Below are positions 41,712-50,610 of a stretch of DNA of 64,000 nucleotides, one piece after another; the first letter of the stretch is position 1, and every line of letters begins with the position of its first letter. The notes under the pieces were generated by a model, which was not told the origin of the DNA, ran no database searches, and saw only the letters and a program-made list of their open reading frames with translations. The stretch is from NCBI RefSeq assembly GCF_005930495.1, contig NZ_SJEX01000011.1, positions 1-64,000 of the forward strand, read 5' to 3'. The DNA is from Modestobacter excelsi (GTDB taxonomy: Bacteria > Actinomycetota > Actinomycetes > Mycobacteriales > Geodermatophilaceae). The translations under genes and the position numbers were made by a program.

Positions 41712-42695
41712 TCAGCAGTCGGACTTGTAGAGCGCGTCCTGGTTGTCGGCCAGGTTGTCCTTCGTGATGATCGTGAAGCCGGTCTGGATCTCGGCCTCGG
41801 GCTCCTCGCCGTTGAGCGAGGCGACGACCTGCTCGAGGCCCTGCTTCCCGATCTCCGCCGGCTGCTGGGCGATCAGGGCCTGGACGGTGCCGTTCTCCAG
41901 CGCCTCGACCTGGGCCGGGCCGGCGTCGAAGCCGACGACGGTCACCTGTTCCTGGGCACCGGCCTGGCGCAGGCCGGTCGCGGCGCCCTCGGCGGCGAAC
42001 AGGTTGGTGCCGAAGATGCCGATCAGGTCCGGGGTGGACTGCAGCGTCGAGGTGACGATGCGGGCACCCTCGGCCGGGTCGTTCTGCGCGTACTGGGTGG
42101 GCAGGGCGGTGAACTTCGGGTCTGCCTCCAGGGCGTCGAGGAAGCCCTTGATGCGCGCCTCGTTGGTGCTGATCCCCGGCTCGTGCCCGACCACGAGCAC
42201 CGTGCCGCCGTCGGGGTTGGCCTCCTGGATGGCCTGGAACGCCGCGGCGCCGCCGCCCTCGTTGTCCGAGGCGACCTGGGTGACCGCCATGGACGGGTCC
42301 TCCAGCGTGGTGTCCACCAGTCCGACGGTGATCCCGGCGTCGGCGGCGGCCTTGAGCGGCCGGTTCATGGCGGTGACGTCGGTCGGGGCGATGAGCAGCC
42401 CGTCGGGTGCGCTGGCCACGACGCTGTCCACGATCGGGGTCTGCAGGGCCGGGTCGAACTGCTGGGCGCCCTGGGTCTCGACCGTGACGCCCAGGTCCTC
42501 GGCCGCGGCCTCGATCCCGCACTGCATGGTGATGTAGAACTCGTCGCCGGCCACGCCCTGGATGAAGGCGACCTCGTAGTTGTCCGAGCCGCCACCTCCG
42601 CCGCCACCGCTGTCGTCGTCGCTGCCGCCGCACGCGGCGAGCGCGAGAGCCAGGGCCGAGACGGCGGCCACCTTCGCAGAGCTCGTTCGGTTCAC
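41712..42695 (-). CDS. Ribose-type ABC transporter substrate-binding lipoprotein
   Basis: 327 residues. A lipoprotein signal SAKVAAVSALALALAACGG with lipobox LAAC, then a Ser/Gly/Asp linker and the type I periplasmic fold: VAFIQGVAGDEFYITMQCGI, DGLLIAPTDVTAMNRPLKAA, GIFGTNLFAAEGAATGLRQA and VVGFDAGPAQVEAL. GTG 42695 has AAAGGAAA upstream. The start overlaps the permease stop. Family: RbsB/sugar-binding; the ligand is likely a pentose, polyol or related sugar. Confidence 0.9.
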   Translation of the reverse strand: MNRTSSAKVAAVSALALALAACGGSDDDSGGGGGGGSDNYEVAFIQGVAGDEFYITMQCGIEAAAEDLGVTVETQGAQQFDPALQTPIVDSVVASAPDGLLIAPTDVTAMNRPLKAAADAGITVGLVDTTLEDPSMAVTQVASDNEGGGAAAFQAIQEANPDGGTVLVVGHEPGISTNEARIKGFLDALEADPKFTALPTQYAQNDPAEGARIVTSTLQSTPDLIGIFGTNLFAAEGAATGLRQAGAQEQVTVVGFDAGPAQVEALENGTVQALIAQQPAEIGKQGLEQVVASLNGEEPEAEIQTGFTIITKDNLADNQDALYKSDC

Positions 42696-43798
42696 TGTGT
42701 TTCCTTTCGACGTGCCCCAGCAGGGCGGGAGAACCGGGAGGAGAGAGGACGTCGACTGCTCGCGCCACGCGCGGCCGAGGCGCGGCGGACCTGGTCGACG
42801 TAGACGGCGGCGATGAGGAACGCCCCGACGACGACCTGCTGCCAGAACGGCTGGACGCCCATGATCACGAAGCCGTTCTGCAGGACGGCCGGGATGAAGA
42901 GGCCGACGACGGTGCCGGCGATCGTGCCGATCCCGCCGAAGAGGCTGGTGCCACCGATCACGACGCCGGCGATGACGTTGAGTGCGGTGTTCGACTGGCC
43001 CGCGATCGTGGTCGACGCGAAGAACGCGAGGTTCAGGATCCCGGCCAGCCCGGCGCAGAAGCCGGCCAGCGTGTAGATGAGGATCAGGTGCCGGTCGACG
43101 CGGACCCCGGCGCGCCGGGCCGCCTCGTCGTTGGAGCCGACGGCGTAGGTGTAGCGGCCGAACCGCGTGCGGTGCAGCAGCACGGCACCGAGCACGACGA
43201 CCACCAGCGCGATGAGCGACAGGTACGGGATCTGCCCGAACAGCCGCCCGAAGCCGATGTTGTCGGTCAGCACCGTGGGGGCGCCGCGGACGTCGATGCC
43301 ACCGGTGATGATCTGGGCCCCGCCCAGCGCCATGCCGAGCGCGCCCAGCGTGACGATCAACGGCGGCACCTTCGCCTTCGCGATGAGCACGCCGTTGAAC
43401 AGGCCCCAGAGGATGCCGGCTCCGCACGCGACCAGGGCACCGATCACCGCAACCCCGACGCCCTCGCCGCCGAGCTTCTCCATCGTCTTGGCCGCCACGA
43501 CGCCGCTGAACACGAGCACGCTGCCGACGGACAGGTCGATGCCGCCGGTGACGATCACGAACGTCATGGCCACGCCGATGATCGCCAGGATCGAGACGTT
43601 GACGACGATGTTGCGGATGTTGTTCACCGACAGGAACGCGTCGGGCTCGGCGATGCTGAACAGGATCACCAGGATGAGCAGCACGCCGAGGATCTGGACG
43701 GCCTGGGCACCCAGCAACCGCTGCAGCGGGGTCTTCGGACGCTCCTCGTCGGCCGGCGCGGGCCCGGCAGCCTGCTGCCGGCCGGTCACGGTGGTCAC
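42692..43798 (-). CDS. Ribose-type ABC transporter permease
   Basis: 368 residues and about eight to ten hydrophobic segments. SVNNIRNIVVNVSILAIIG, FVIVTGGIDLSVGSVLVFSG (the RbsC signature), LGALGMALGGAQIITGGIDV and NVIAGVVIGGTSLFGGIGT (EAA-like loop). GTG 43798 overlaps the ATPase stop by GTGA, with GGAGG upstream. Middle gene of ATPase-permease-binding protein. There is only one permease, so it should act as a homodimer. Confidence 0.9.
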   Translation of the reverse strand: MTTVTGRQQAAGPAPADEERPKTPLQRLLGAQAVQILGVLLILVILFSIAEPDAFLSVNNIRNIVVNVSILAIIGVAMTFVIVTGGIDLSVGSVLVFSGVVAAKTMEKLGGEGVGVAVIGALVACGAGILWGLFNGVLIAKAKVPPLIVTLGALGMALGGAQIITGGIDVRGAPTVLTDNIGFGRLFGQIPYLSLIALVVVVLGAVLLHRTRFGRYTYAVGSNDEAARRAGVRVDRHLILIYTLAGFCAGLAGILNLAFFASTTIAGQSNTALNVIAGVVIGGTSLFGGIGTIAGTVVGLFIPAVLQNGFVIMGVQPFWQQVVVGAFLIAAVYVDQVRRASAARGASSRRPLSSRFSRPAGARRKETQ

Positions 43799-44553
43799 GC
43801 CGCCTCCTGGCTGATCGCGCCGGTCATGGCCCCCACCAGTTCCTCCATCGAGGTCTTCTTCGCGTCGTAGGTCGCCACCCGCCGGCCCAGCCGCAGCACC
43901 TGGATGCGGTCGGCCACCTCGATCACGTGCGGCATCGAGTGGCTGATGAAGACGACGGCGATGCCGCGGTCCCGCACCCGCCGGATCAGGTCCAGCACGT
44001 TGCGGGTCTGCACGACGCCGAGTGCCGCGGTGGGCTCGTCCAGGAAGATCACCCGACTGGCCCATGCGGCGGCGCGGGCGACGGCGATCTGCTGGCGCTG
44101 ACCGCCGGACATCGACCCGACCGGCGCGGCGAAGTCGCGCACCGTGGCGCCGAGGTCGGTGAACGCCGTGCGGGTGTGCTCCTTCATCTCGGCGTGGTCC
44201 ATGAACCCCAGCCGACCCATCAGGCCGGCCTTCATGACCTCCCGGCCCAGGTACATGTTCTGCACCGGGTCCAGGTGCGGCGCGAGCGCCAGGTCCTGGT
44301 AGACGGTCTCGATGCCGAGCGCCCGGGCCGCGGTCGGGGTGTCGATGGTGACCGGCTTGCCGTCGCTGAGCAGCTCGCCCGAGTCGACCGCCAGCGAGCC
44401 CGACAGCGCCTTGACCAGGGTGCTCTTGCCGGCGCCGTTGTCGCCGATGAGCGCGACGACCTCACCGGGGTCCACGTCGAAGTCGGCGCCGTCGAGGGCA
44501 CGTACGTGCCCGAACTCGCGTCGGAGACCCCGGGCCTCGAGGGCGGGGGTCAC
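43795..44553 (-). CDS. Sugar ABC transporter ATPase (single ABC domain)
   Basis: 252 residues: Walker A GDNGAGKSTLVKALSG, signature MSGGQRQQIAVARAAAW and Walker B VIFLDEPTAALGV, H-loop VVFISHSM. RbsA/XylG proteins usually have two fused ABC domains (~500 residues); this one has a single domain, as in the shorter sugar/FrcA-like type. Start GTG 44553 with AGGAG upstream. It is first in its operon, 28 nt after the LacI stop. Confidence 0.9.
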   Translation of the reverse strand: MTPALEARGLRREFGHVRALDGADFDVDPGEVVALIGDNGAGKSTLVKALSGSLAVDSGELLSDGKPVTIDTPTAARALGIETVYQDLALAPHLDPVQNMYLGREVMKAGLMGRLGFMDHAEMKEHTRTAFTDLGATVRDFAAPVGSMSGGQRQQIAVARAAAWASRVIFLDEPTAALGVVQTRNVLDLIRRVRDRGIAVVFISHSMPHVIEVADRIQVLRLGRRVATYDAKKTSMEELVGAMTGAISQEAA

Positions 44554-44581
44554 CGCACCTGCTCCTGTCCCTGTGACGACG

Positions 44582-45688
44582 TCATGGTCGACGCCCTCCT
44601 TCCACTCCGTGGTGTGCCATGTCCTGCTCCCTGTCGGTGGCCAGGACCTCGTCCTGGCCGAGCTCTCGGTCCCGACCCGTCCCGCCGGGCGGGGACAGCT
44701 CGCCGGACCCCCGCGGCACCAGCCGAAAGGGCACGATCACGGTCTCGGCGGCGGCGTCGAGGTCCTCCAGCCGGCGGAACAGGCGCTCCGCGGCGGCCCG
44801 GCCGATGACCTCCGGGTCGTGGTCGATGACCGTCACCGCCGGCACCAGCGAGTCGGCCATCGGGAAGTCGTCGAAGCTCACCACCGCCACGTCGGTGCGG
44901 CCGCTGCTGTGCAGCAGCGGCACCAGGCCCAGCGAGCAGCGCATGTTCGAGGAGAAGACAGCCGTGGGCGGCCGCTCACCGCCGAGGAGCTGCTCGGCGG
45001 CCGAGCGCGCCTCCCCGGCGGAGCCGGCGCCCACGGCCACCAGCGACTCGTCGGCGTCCAGGCCGTGCCGTGCCAGCGCCCGGCGGTAGCCGGCCAGCCG
45101 CAGTCGCGTCGTGGGGTTGCGCAGCTCGGAGCCGAGGAAGGCGATCCGGCGGTGGCCGTGGTCGATCAGGTGGCCCGTCGCCATCTCCCCGGCGGCGAGG
45201 TCGTCGACCAGGACGGCGTCGCTGACGATCCCCTCGGGGAGCCGGTCGACGAACACGACCGGGGTGCGCTGCCGTGCGCCGGCCAGGTAGCCGTGGTCCT
45301 GCGCCATCGGGGCCACGATGAGCCCGGCGACCTGGCGGACGAGCAGGCTCTCCACGACGAGCGACTCCCGCTCGGGCACCTGGTTGCCGACGCTGGAGAC
45401 CATCACCGCCAGGCCCCGCTCGTGCGCCGCCTGCTCGACGGAACTGGTGAGCCGGGCGAAGAACGGGTCGGCCAGGCTCTCCACCACGAGGCCGATCACG
45501 TCGGCGCGGCCGACCCGGAGCGACCGGGCCACCAGGTTCGGCTGGAAGCCGAGCTCGGTGATGGCCTGCTGCACCCGGGCTCGCGTGGTCGGGGTGACGT
45601 GGTCGGCGCCGTTCACCACCCGGGAGACGGTCTTCGCGCTCACGTCGGCGAGGACCGCCACGTCACGCAGCGTGACGCGCTCAGGCAC
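44582..45688 (-). CDS. LacI-family regulator (polyol locus, second)
   Basis: 368 residues. HTH: TLRDVAVLADVSAKTVSRVV, LGFQPNLVARSLRVGRADVI (hinge), VPAVTVIDHDPEVIGRAAAE at the end. It is the same length as the first LacI and of similar arrangement, so the pair probably arose by duplication. GTG 45688 is the start used. A palindrome CGTCACGC-A-GCGTGACG (45661-45677) lies within its first codons and may be an internal operator. It probably controls the ABC operon after it and the divergent isomerase. Confidence 0.85.
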   Translation of the reverse strand: MPERVTLRDVAVLADVSAKTVSRVVNGADHVTPTTRARVQQAITELGFQPNLVARSLRVGRADVIGLVVESLADPFFARLTSSVEQAAHERGLAVMVSSVGNQVPERESLVVESLLVRQVAGLIVAPMAQDHGYLAGARQRTPVVFVDRLPEGIVSDAVLVDDLAAGEMATGHLIDHGHRRIAFLGSELRNPTTRLRLAGYRRALARHGLDADESLVAVGAGSAGEARSAAEQLLGGERPPTAVFSSNMRCSLGLVPLLHSSGRTDVAVVSFDDFPMADSLVPAVTVIDHDPEVIGRAAAERLFRRLEDLDAAAETVIVPFRLVPRGSGELSPPGGTGRDRELGQDEVLATDREQDMAHHGVEGGRRP

Positions 45689-45821
45689 CGGAGCCCCGGA
45701 CGGACACCGTCGCAGGACCGTCGCCGGGGAGGCGAGGAGACCTGCGGGGACCGGACACGGCACGCACCTTTGCGAGTCGGCTGAGCGCCACCAGAGTGAC
45801 GTGGGTCATGGAACAGCGACG

Positions 45822-45883
45822 TTGTCATCGATGTCAAGCCACTGGGCCACAGCCGAGACACAGTCGTTGTGAACGGCTAACGT
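45822..45883 (+). promoter_or_regulatory. Candidate LacI site and promoter of the AGE isomerase gene
   Basis: TTGTCATCGATGTCAA (45822-45837) is a near-palindrome with the CG centre typical of LacI sites. GAGACA (45855-45860) and TAACGT (45878-45883), 17 bp apart, form a plausible promoter toward the isomerase ATG at 45937. Confidence 0.45.
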
Positions 45884-45936
45884 CCCATCCCTCAGCGCTG
45901 CGGCGGGTCTCCCGACCGCTTCCCGAAGGAGGACCC

Positions 45937-47193
45937 ATGACGTCGACCGGTGACTCCCCGCAGTCCGGCCACTGGACCTCGGTCGCGAGCCACCGCGCCT
46001 GGCTGGACGGCGAGGCCGACCGGCTGCTGTCCTTCGCCGAGGGCGCCGGCACCGGTCCCGCGCCCGGGTTCGCCTGGCTCGACGACGACGGCCGGCCCGA
46101 CCCGACCCAGGCCCCGCAGCTGTGGATCACCGCCCGGATGACGCACGTCTTCGCCCTCGCCTGCCTGCGCGGGCGGCCGGGTGCCGGGCCGCTGGTCGAC
46201 CGTGGGCTGGCCGCGCTGACCGGGCCGTTCCAGGACACCGAGCACGGCGGCTGGTTCTCCTCGCTGACCGGCGACGGAGCGCCGGCGGCCACGGACAAGT
46301 CCGCCTACGACCACGCCTTCGTCGTCCTCGCCGCGGCCAGCGCCACCGCAGCGGGGCGGCCGGGCGCCGCTGAGCTGCTGCAGCAGGCGCTCGACGTGGT
46401 GGAGCAGCACTTCTGGCGGGACGCCGAGGGCCGGAGCGTGGAGAGCTGGGACCGCACCTGGGCGGAGCTGGAGCCCTACCGGGGCGCGAACAGCAACATG
46501 CACACCGTCGAGGCCTTCCTCACCGCCGCCGCGGTGACCGGCGACGACCGGTGGCTGACCCGGGCCACCAGCATCGTCGAGCTGCTCGTGCACACGGCCG
46601 CCAGGGACAACGGCTGGCGCCTCCCCGAGCACTTCGACCCGGAGTGGCGGTCCCTGCCGGACTACAACGCCGATCGCAAGAACGACAAGTTCCGCCCCTA
46701 CGGGTCCACCCCCGGGCACTGGCTGGAGTGGTCACGCCTGCTGCTCCACCTGGAGGCGGCCCTGGGTGCCGACGCCCCGGAGTGGCTGCTGGACGACGCC
46801 CGCAGCCTGTTCGGCGCCGCGGTGGAGGTCGGCTGGGCTCCCGACGGCGAGTCCGGGTTCGTCTACACCCTGGACTGGTCGGACCGGCCGGTCGTGGCCT
46901 CCCGGCTGCACTGGGTGCTCACCGAGGCCATCGGCGCGGCGGCGGTGCTGGTCCGGCGCACCGGTGAGCCCGAGTACGAGCACTGGTACCGGACCTTCTG
47001 GGACGAGGCCGCCGTCCGCTTCCTCGACCGGGACCGGGGCAGCTGGGTGCACGAGCTGCCGGTCGGGGACGCGGACCCGGTCTGGTCGGGCAAGCCGGAC
47101 GTCTACCACGCCTACCAGGCCACGCTCCTGCCGCAGCTGCCGCTGTCGCCGGTGCTCGCCGCCGCACTGCGGCAGTCCCTCGGCGATGGCTGA
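45937..47193 (+). CDS. AGE-family epimerase/isomerase (aldose-ketose isomerase-like)
   Basis: 418 residues from ATG 45937 (AAGGAGG upstream). The (alpha/alpha)6-barrel motifs are LWITARMTHVFALACL, SAYDHAFVVLAAAS, YRGANSNMHTVEAFLTAA and TPGHWLEWSRLLLHL with the active-site His residues, and LPVGDADPVWSGKPDVYHAY. YihS-type relatives interconvert mannose, fructose, glucose or sulfoquinovose-type sugars. It lies beside the polyol uptake genes, divergent from the LacI-ABC unit. The sugar is undetermined. Confidence 0.85.
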   Translation: MTSTGDSPQSGHWTSVASHRAWLDGEADRLLSFAEGAGTGPAPGFAWLDDDGRPDPTQAPQLWITARMTHVFALACLRGRPGAGPLVDRGLAALTGPFQDTEHGGWFSSLTGDGAPAATDKSAYDHAFVVLAAASATAAGRPGAAELLQQALDVVEQHFWRDAEGRSVESWDRTWAELEPYRGANSNMHTVEAFLTAAAVTGDDRWLTRATSIVELLVHTAARDNGWRLPEHFDPEWRSLPDYNADRKNDKFRPYGSTPGHWLEWSRLLLHLEAALGADAPEWLLDDARSLFGAAVEVGWAPDGESGFVYTLDWSDRPVVASRLHWVLTEAIGAAAVLVRRTGEPEYEHWYRTFWDEAAVRFLDRDRGSWVHELPVGDADPVWSGKPDVYHAYQATLLPQLPLSPVLAAALRQSLGDG

Positions 47194-47197
47194 CCGG

Positions 47198-48031
47198 TCA
47201 GCCGGCGAGCAGCCGGACCAGCCGCTCGACCTCGCGCGCGGTCGCCGTCCGGGCCGCGCCGAGGTACTTCCGAGGGTCGACCAGCGCGGGGTCGCCGGCG
47301 AGGGCCTCCCGGACCTGGGCGGTGAACGTGCCGTTCAGGTGGGTCGAGATGTTGATCTTCGTCATGCCGGCCGCGACGGCCTCGCGGAGGTGGTCGTCCG
47401 GCACGCCCGAGGAGCCGTGCAGCACCAGCGGCACGGGTACGGCGTCCCGGATGGCGCTGACCAGCGCGAGGTCGAGCTGCGCGGTCCGCGTGGTCATGGC
47501 GTGCGAGCTGCCGACCGCCACCGCGACCGCGTCGATGCCGGTGGCTGCCACGAACTCGGCGGCGTCCTCCGGCCGGGTCCGGACGCCCGGGGCGTGGACC
47601 CCGTCCTTGCCCCCGATCTCGCCGATCTCGGCCTCGACCGAGACGCCGAGGGCGTGCGCCCGCTCGACCACGCCGCGAGTGGCCGCGAGGTTCTCCTCGA
47701 CGGCCAGCGTCGAGCCGTCGTACATCACCGAGGTGAAGCCCAGCGCCAGGGCCTGCGCCACGAGCTCGAGGTCGGTGGCGTGGTCCAGGTGCACCACCAC
47801 CGGCACCGCGGCCGCGTCGGCGATCTCCAGCATCGCTCGGCCGATCGGCGCCAGCGAGCCGTGGTAGCGCACGGCGTTCTCGCTCACCTGGAGCACCGTG
47901 GCCCGGCCGGCGGCCTCGGCCCCGGCGACGATGGCCTCGGCGTGCTCGAGCTGGATGACGTTGAACGCCCCGAGCCCGCTGCCCGCCTGCTGCGCCGCGG
48001 TCAGGACGTCGGTCAGTGCTGCGCGTGCCAC
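47198..48031 (-). CDS. Class II fructose/tagatose-bisphosphate aldolase
   Basis: 277 residues from GTG 48031 (GAGGAG upstream). GLGAFNVIQLEHAEAIVAGA, VVVHLDHATDLELV (zinc His), YDGSTLAVEENLAATR, VEAEIGEIGGKDGVH, VLHGSSGVPDDHLREAV and KINISTHLNGTF are the family motifs. KbaY/GatY/FbaA-type cleavage of a ketose-bisphosphate to DHAP and an aldehyde is expected. It is divergent from the PfkB gene and convergent with the isomerase, only 4 bp separating the stops. Confidence 0.9.
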   Translation of the reverse strand: MARAALTDVLTAAQQAGSGLGAFNVIQLEHAEAIVAGAEAAGRATVLQVSENAVRYHGSLAPIGRAMLEIADAAAVPVVVHLDHATDLELVAQALALGFTSVMYDGSTLAVEENLAATRGVVERAHALGVSVEAEIGEIGGKDGVHAPGVRTRPEDAAEFVAATGIDAVAVAVGSSHAMTTRTAQLDLALVSAIRDAVPVPLVLHGSSGVPDDHLREAVAAGMTKINISTHLNGTFTAQVREALAGDPALVDPRKYLGAARTATAREVERLVRLLAG

Positions 48032-48161
48032 GGCGTGCTCCTCGGGTCGGCGGTCCTCCGGACACCGTCGCGAGTCGTGGGCGGCCCCGGACCGGCGGCG
48101 AAGGTAGCAGCAGCACAGCGCCGGCCCGCACACCGCAGCGCCCGCCGTACCAGGAGGACCC

Positions 48162-49130
48162 GTGCCCGCACCCCCCGCTGAGCCGACCGTCCACGTCGTC
48201 AGCCCGAACCCCGCGCAGGACCGCCTCCAGGTCGTGCCGCGGCTGGTGGTCGGCGGCGTCCACCGCGCCACCGAGGTCGTCAGCCGGCCCGGCGGCAAGG
48301 GCATGATCGTCGCCCGCGGGGTGGTGCGGCTCGGCGGCCGCGCGGCGCTGCACGGCTTCGTCGGCGGGTCCGTCGGCGCGCAGATCTCGGCCGGGTGCCG
48401 CGAGCTCGGCATCGTCGACCGGCACGTCCCGATCGCCGGGGAGACCCGGGTGACCACGGTGATCGTCGACCAGGCCTCGGGTGGGTCGACGGTCGTCAAC
48501 GAACCCGGTCCGGAGGTGACCGCAGCCGACGTGGACGCCCTCGTCGACGGGCTGCTGGCCGCCGTGCAGCCCGGTGACCTGGTCGTGTGCACCGGCAGCC
48601 TGCCGCGCGGGGTCCCGGCGGACCTGTACGCCCGGTGCATGCGGGCGCTCCGCGGACGCGAGGTGGTGACCCTCGTCGACACCTCCGGGCCGGGCCTGGC
48701 GCCCGCGGTCCGGGCCGGTCCCGACGTGCTGAAGGTGAACGAGGATGAGCTCCGCGCCGACGGCGGTCTCGCCGACCCGGCGGAGGACGTCGACCTCCCG
48801 ACCCTGATGGAGCGGGCGCTGCACGCCGGCGCCGCGGCGGTGGTCATCACCCGCGGGGCGGCGGGGCTGTCCTACCGGTCGGCCACCGAGGCGTGGGACG
48901 TGGCCAGCCCGTCGGTGCCGGTGGTCAACGCGACGGGCTCCGGGGACATGATGCTGGCCGGGTTCGCCACGGCCCTGGCGCGCGGGGACGACCGCGCGAC
49001 GGCGTTGCGCACCGGCGCAGCGGCCGGCGCCGCGAACGCCGCCCGGCTGGAGCCGGACATCAGCGGCACCGCGGTGGACGAGCTCGTGGCCGGCGCTGTG
49101 GCCACCGCCGTCCCGGAGGTGCGCGCGTGA
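48162..49130 (+). CDS. PfkB-family sugar kinase (1-phosphofructokinase-like)
   Basis: 322 residues from GTG 48162. VVSRPGGKGMIVARGVVRLG (sugar site), VVCTGSLPRGVPADLYARCM and VNATGSGDMMLAGFATALA (NxTGxGD anion hole, catalytic Asp) identify the fructose-1-phosphate/tagatose-6-phosphate kinase branch. Product would be a ketose-bisphosphate, the substrate for the neighbouring aldolase. Overlaps the FGGY kinase start (GTGA). Confidence 0.85.
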   Translation: MPAPPAEPTVHVVSPNPAQDRLQVVPRLVVGGVHRATEVVSRPGGKGMIVARGVVRLGGRAALHGFVGGSVGAQISAGCRELGIVDRHVPIAGETRVTTVIVDQASGGSTVVNEPGPEVTAADVDALVDGLLAAVQPGDLVVCTGSLPRGVPADLYARCMRALRGREVVTLVDTSGPGLAPAVRAGPDVLKVNEDELRADGGLADPAEDVDLPTLMERALHAGAAAVVITRGAAGLSYRSATEAWDVASPSVPVVNATGSGDMMLAGFATALARGDDRATALRTGAAAGAANAARLEPDISGTAVDELVAGAVATAVPEVRA

Positions 49131-50515
49131 CCGCCACCTTCCTCGGCATCGACGTGGGCACGACCCGCATCAAGGCGGTGCTGCTCGAGGCCGACGGCGG
49201 CACCGTCCTCGCCGCGGCCGCCGCGCCGACACCCCAGGGCGACGCCGGCGGGATTGCGGTCCACTCCCCCGGGGCGGTCCGCGACGTGGCCGTCTACGCC
49301 GCCCGCCGCGCCCTGGCCGACGCCGACCCGGAGGCGCGGGCCGCGCTCGGCGGCATCGGCGTGACGTCAGTGGGCGAGGAGGCCGTGCTGCTCGACGCCG
49401 CGGGCCGGCCGGTCGGCGACGTGCCCACCTGGTTCTCCGGCGTCGGGCACGCCCCGGCCCGGGAGCACGCCGCCGAGCTGGACCGCCGGGCACCGGTCAC
49501 CGGCCTCCGGCACCCCGAGTACACGGTCCACACGCTCGCCTGGTGGGCGCACCACCGCCCCGCCCAGGCGCGGGCCGCCGTCACGCTCACCGACCTCGGC
49601 AGCTGGTTGCTGTCGTCCCTCGGCCCCGGCGACCTCGTGATGGACCACTCGCACGCGTCCCGGACCGGCCTGTTCGACGCGCCGACCCGGTCCTGGCGGG
49701 CCGAGGGGCTGGCCGTCGTCGGCACCGGCCACCTGGCCCTGCCCCGGCTGGTGCCCTCGGGGACCGTGATCGGGCAGCTGGGGGCGGAGGCGGCCGCGCA
49801 ACTGGGCGTCGCGGCCGGGGTCCCGCTGGTCAGCGGCGGTCACGACCACTTCTGCGGTGCGCTCGCCGCCGGCGCCCGCTCCCCCGGCGACCTGTTCATC
49901 TCGGCGGGCACCTCCGAGGCGCACCTGCTGGTGACCGACTCCCTGGACCCCGTGGCGACGGCGGACAGCGAGGTCGGCTGCTTCGTCACCGACGGGCTGT
50001 TCTACCTGCACGCCGCGGTGCCCTCCGGCGGGCTCTACCTGACCTGGACGCGGCTGCTGGGGCTGGACCCCGCCGCGCCGCTGGACACCCTGCTCGACGG
50101 GGAGCCGGTGGGCAGCCGCGGCGTCCGCGGGACGATCAGGGACGACCGCCGGCTCGACCTCGCCGGCCTGCCCCTCGACGTCGCCCCGGCCACCCTGCTG
50201 CGCGCGCTCATGGAGGCCACCGCCGTGGCGTCCCGGGACCTCACCCGCGCGCTGAGCAGCACCGCCGGCCGGGAGGTCACCCAGCGCCTCGTGGCCGGCC
50301 GGCCCACCGAGTCGGTCACCTGGCGGGAGATCCGGACGGCGGTCGGCGACGGTGCCGCGGCGTTCGTCGACGCGGAGGAGGCCACCGCGCTCGGGGCGGC
50401 CCACCTGGCCGTGCGCGCGGTGACCGGCACCCTGCCGCCACCGGTCCCCCGCCGCCGTCCCGACCCCGAGCTGCCGCCGGACCGCCGGGACGAGTACCGG
50501 CGGGTGTTCGGCTGA
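49127..50515 (+). CDS. FGGY-family carbohydrate kinase
   Basis: 462 residues starting GTG 49127. FLGIDVGTTRIKAVLLEADG (ATP/phosphate motif), PLVSGGHDHFCGALAAGA, FISAGTSEAHLLVTDSLD and DAEEATALGAAHLAVRAV (C-terminal). Xylulokinase/gluconokinase-type enzymes phosphorylate a ketose, polyol or sugar acid. The second kinase of the locus, coupled to PfkB. The sugar is unknown. Confidence 0.85.
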   Translation: MTATFLGIDVGTTRIKAVLLEADGGTVLAAAAAPTPQGDAGGIAVHSPGAVRDVAVYAARRALADADPEARAALGGIGVTSVGEEAVLLDAAGRPVGDVPTWFSGVGHAPAREHAAELDRRAPVTGLRHPEYTVHTLAWWAHHRPAQARAAVTLTDLGSWLLSSLGPGDLVMDHSHASRTGLFDAPTRSWRAEGLAVVGTGHLALPRLVPSGTVIGQLGAEAAAQLGVAAGVPLVSGGHDHFCGALAAGARSPGDLFISAGTSEAHLLVTDSLDPVATADSEVGCFVTDGLFYLHAAVPSGGLYLTWTRLLGLDPAAPLDTLLDGEPVGSRGVRGTIRDDRRLDLAGLPLDVAPATLLRALMEATAVASRDLTRALSSTAGREVTQRLVAGRPTESVTWREIRTAVGDGAAAFVDAEEATALGAAHLAVRAVTGTLPPPVPRRRPDPELPPDRRDEYRRVFG

Positions 50516-50610
50516 CGCCCGCGCCCGACCGGGGCTGCGCACGTCGGGCTCCGTCGTTAGGTTCGCCGGGACGGGCGGCACGCCGGGGTGCCGCCGAGGA
50601 GGGAGCAGCC

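Noticed and set aside
45661-45677. Palindrome CGTCACGC-A-GCGTGACG as a definite LacI operator
   Set aside because: It lies inside conserved HTH codons (RVTLRDV), so coding constraint alone may explain it; mentioned only in the gene entry.
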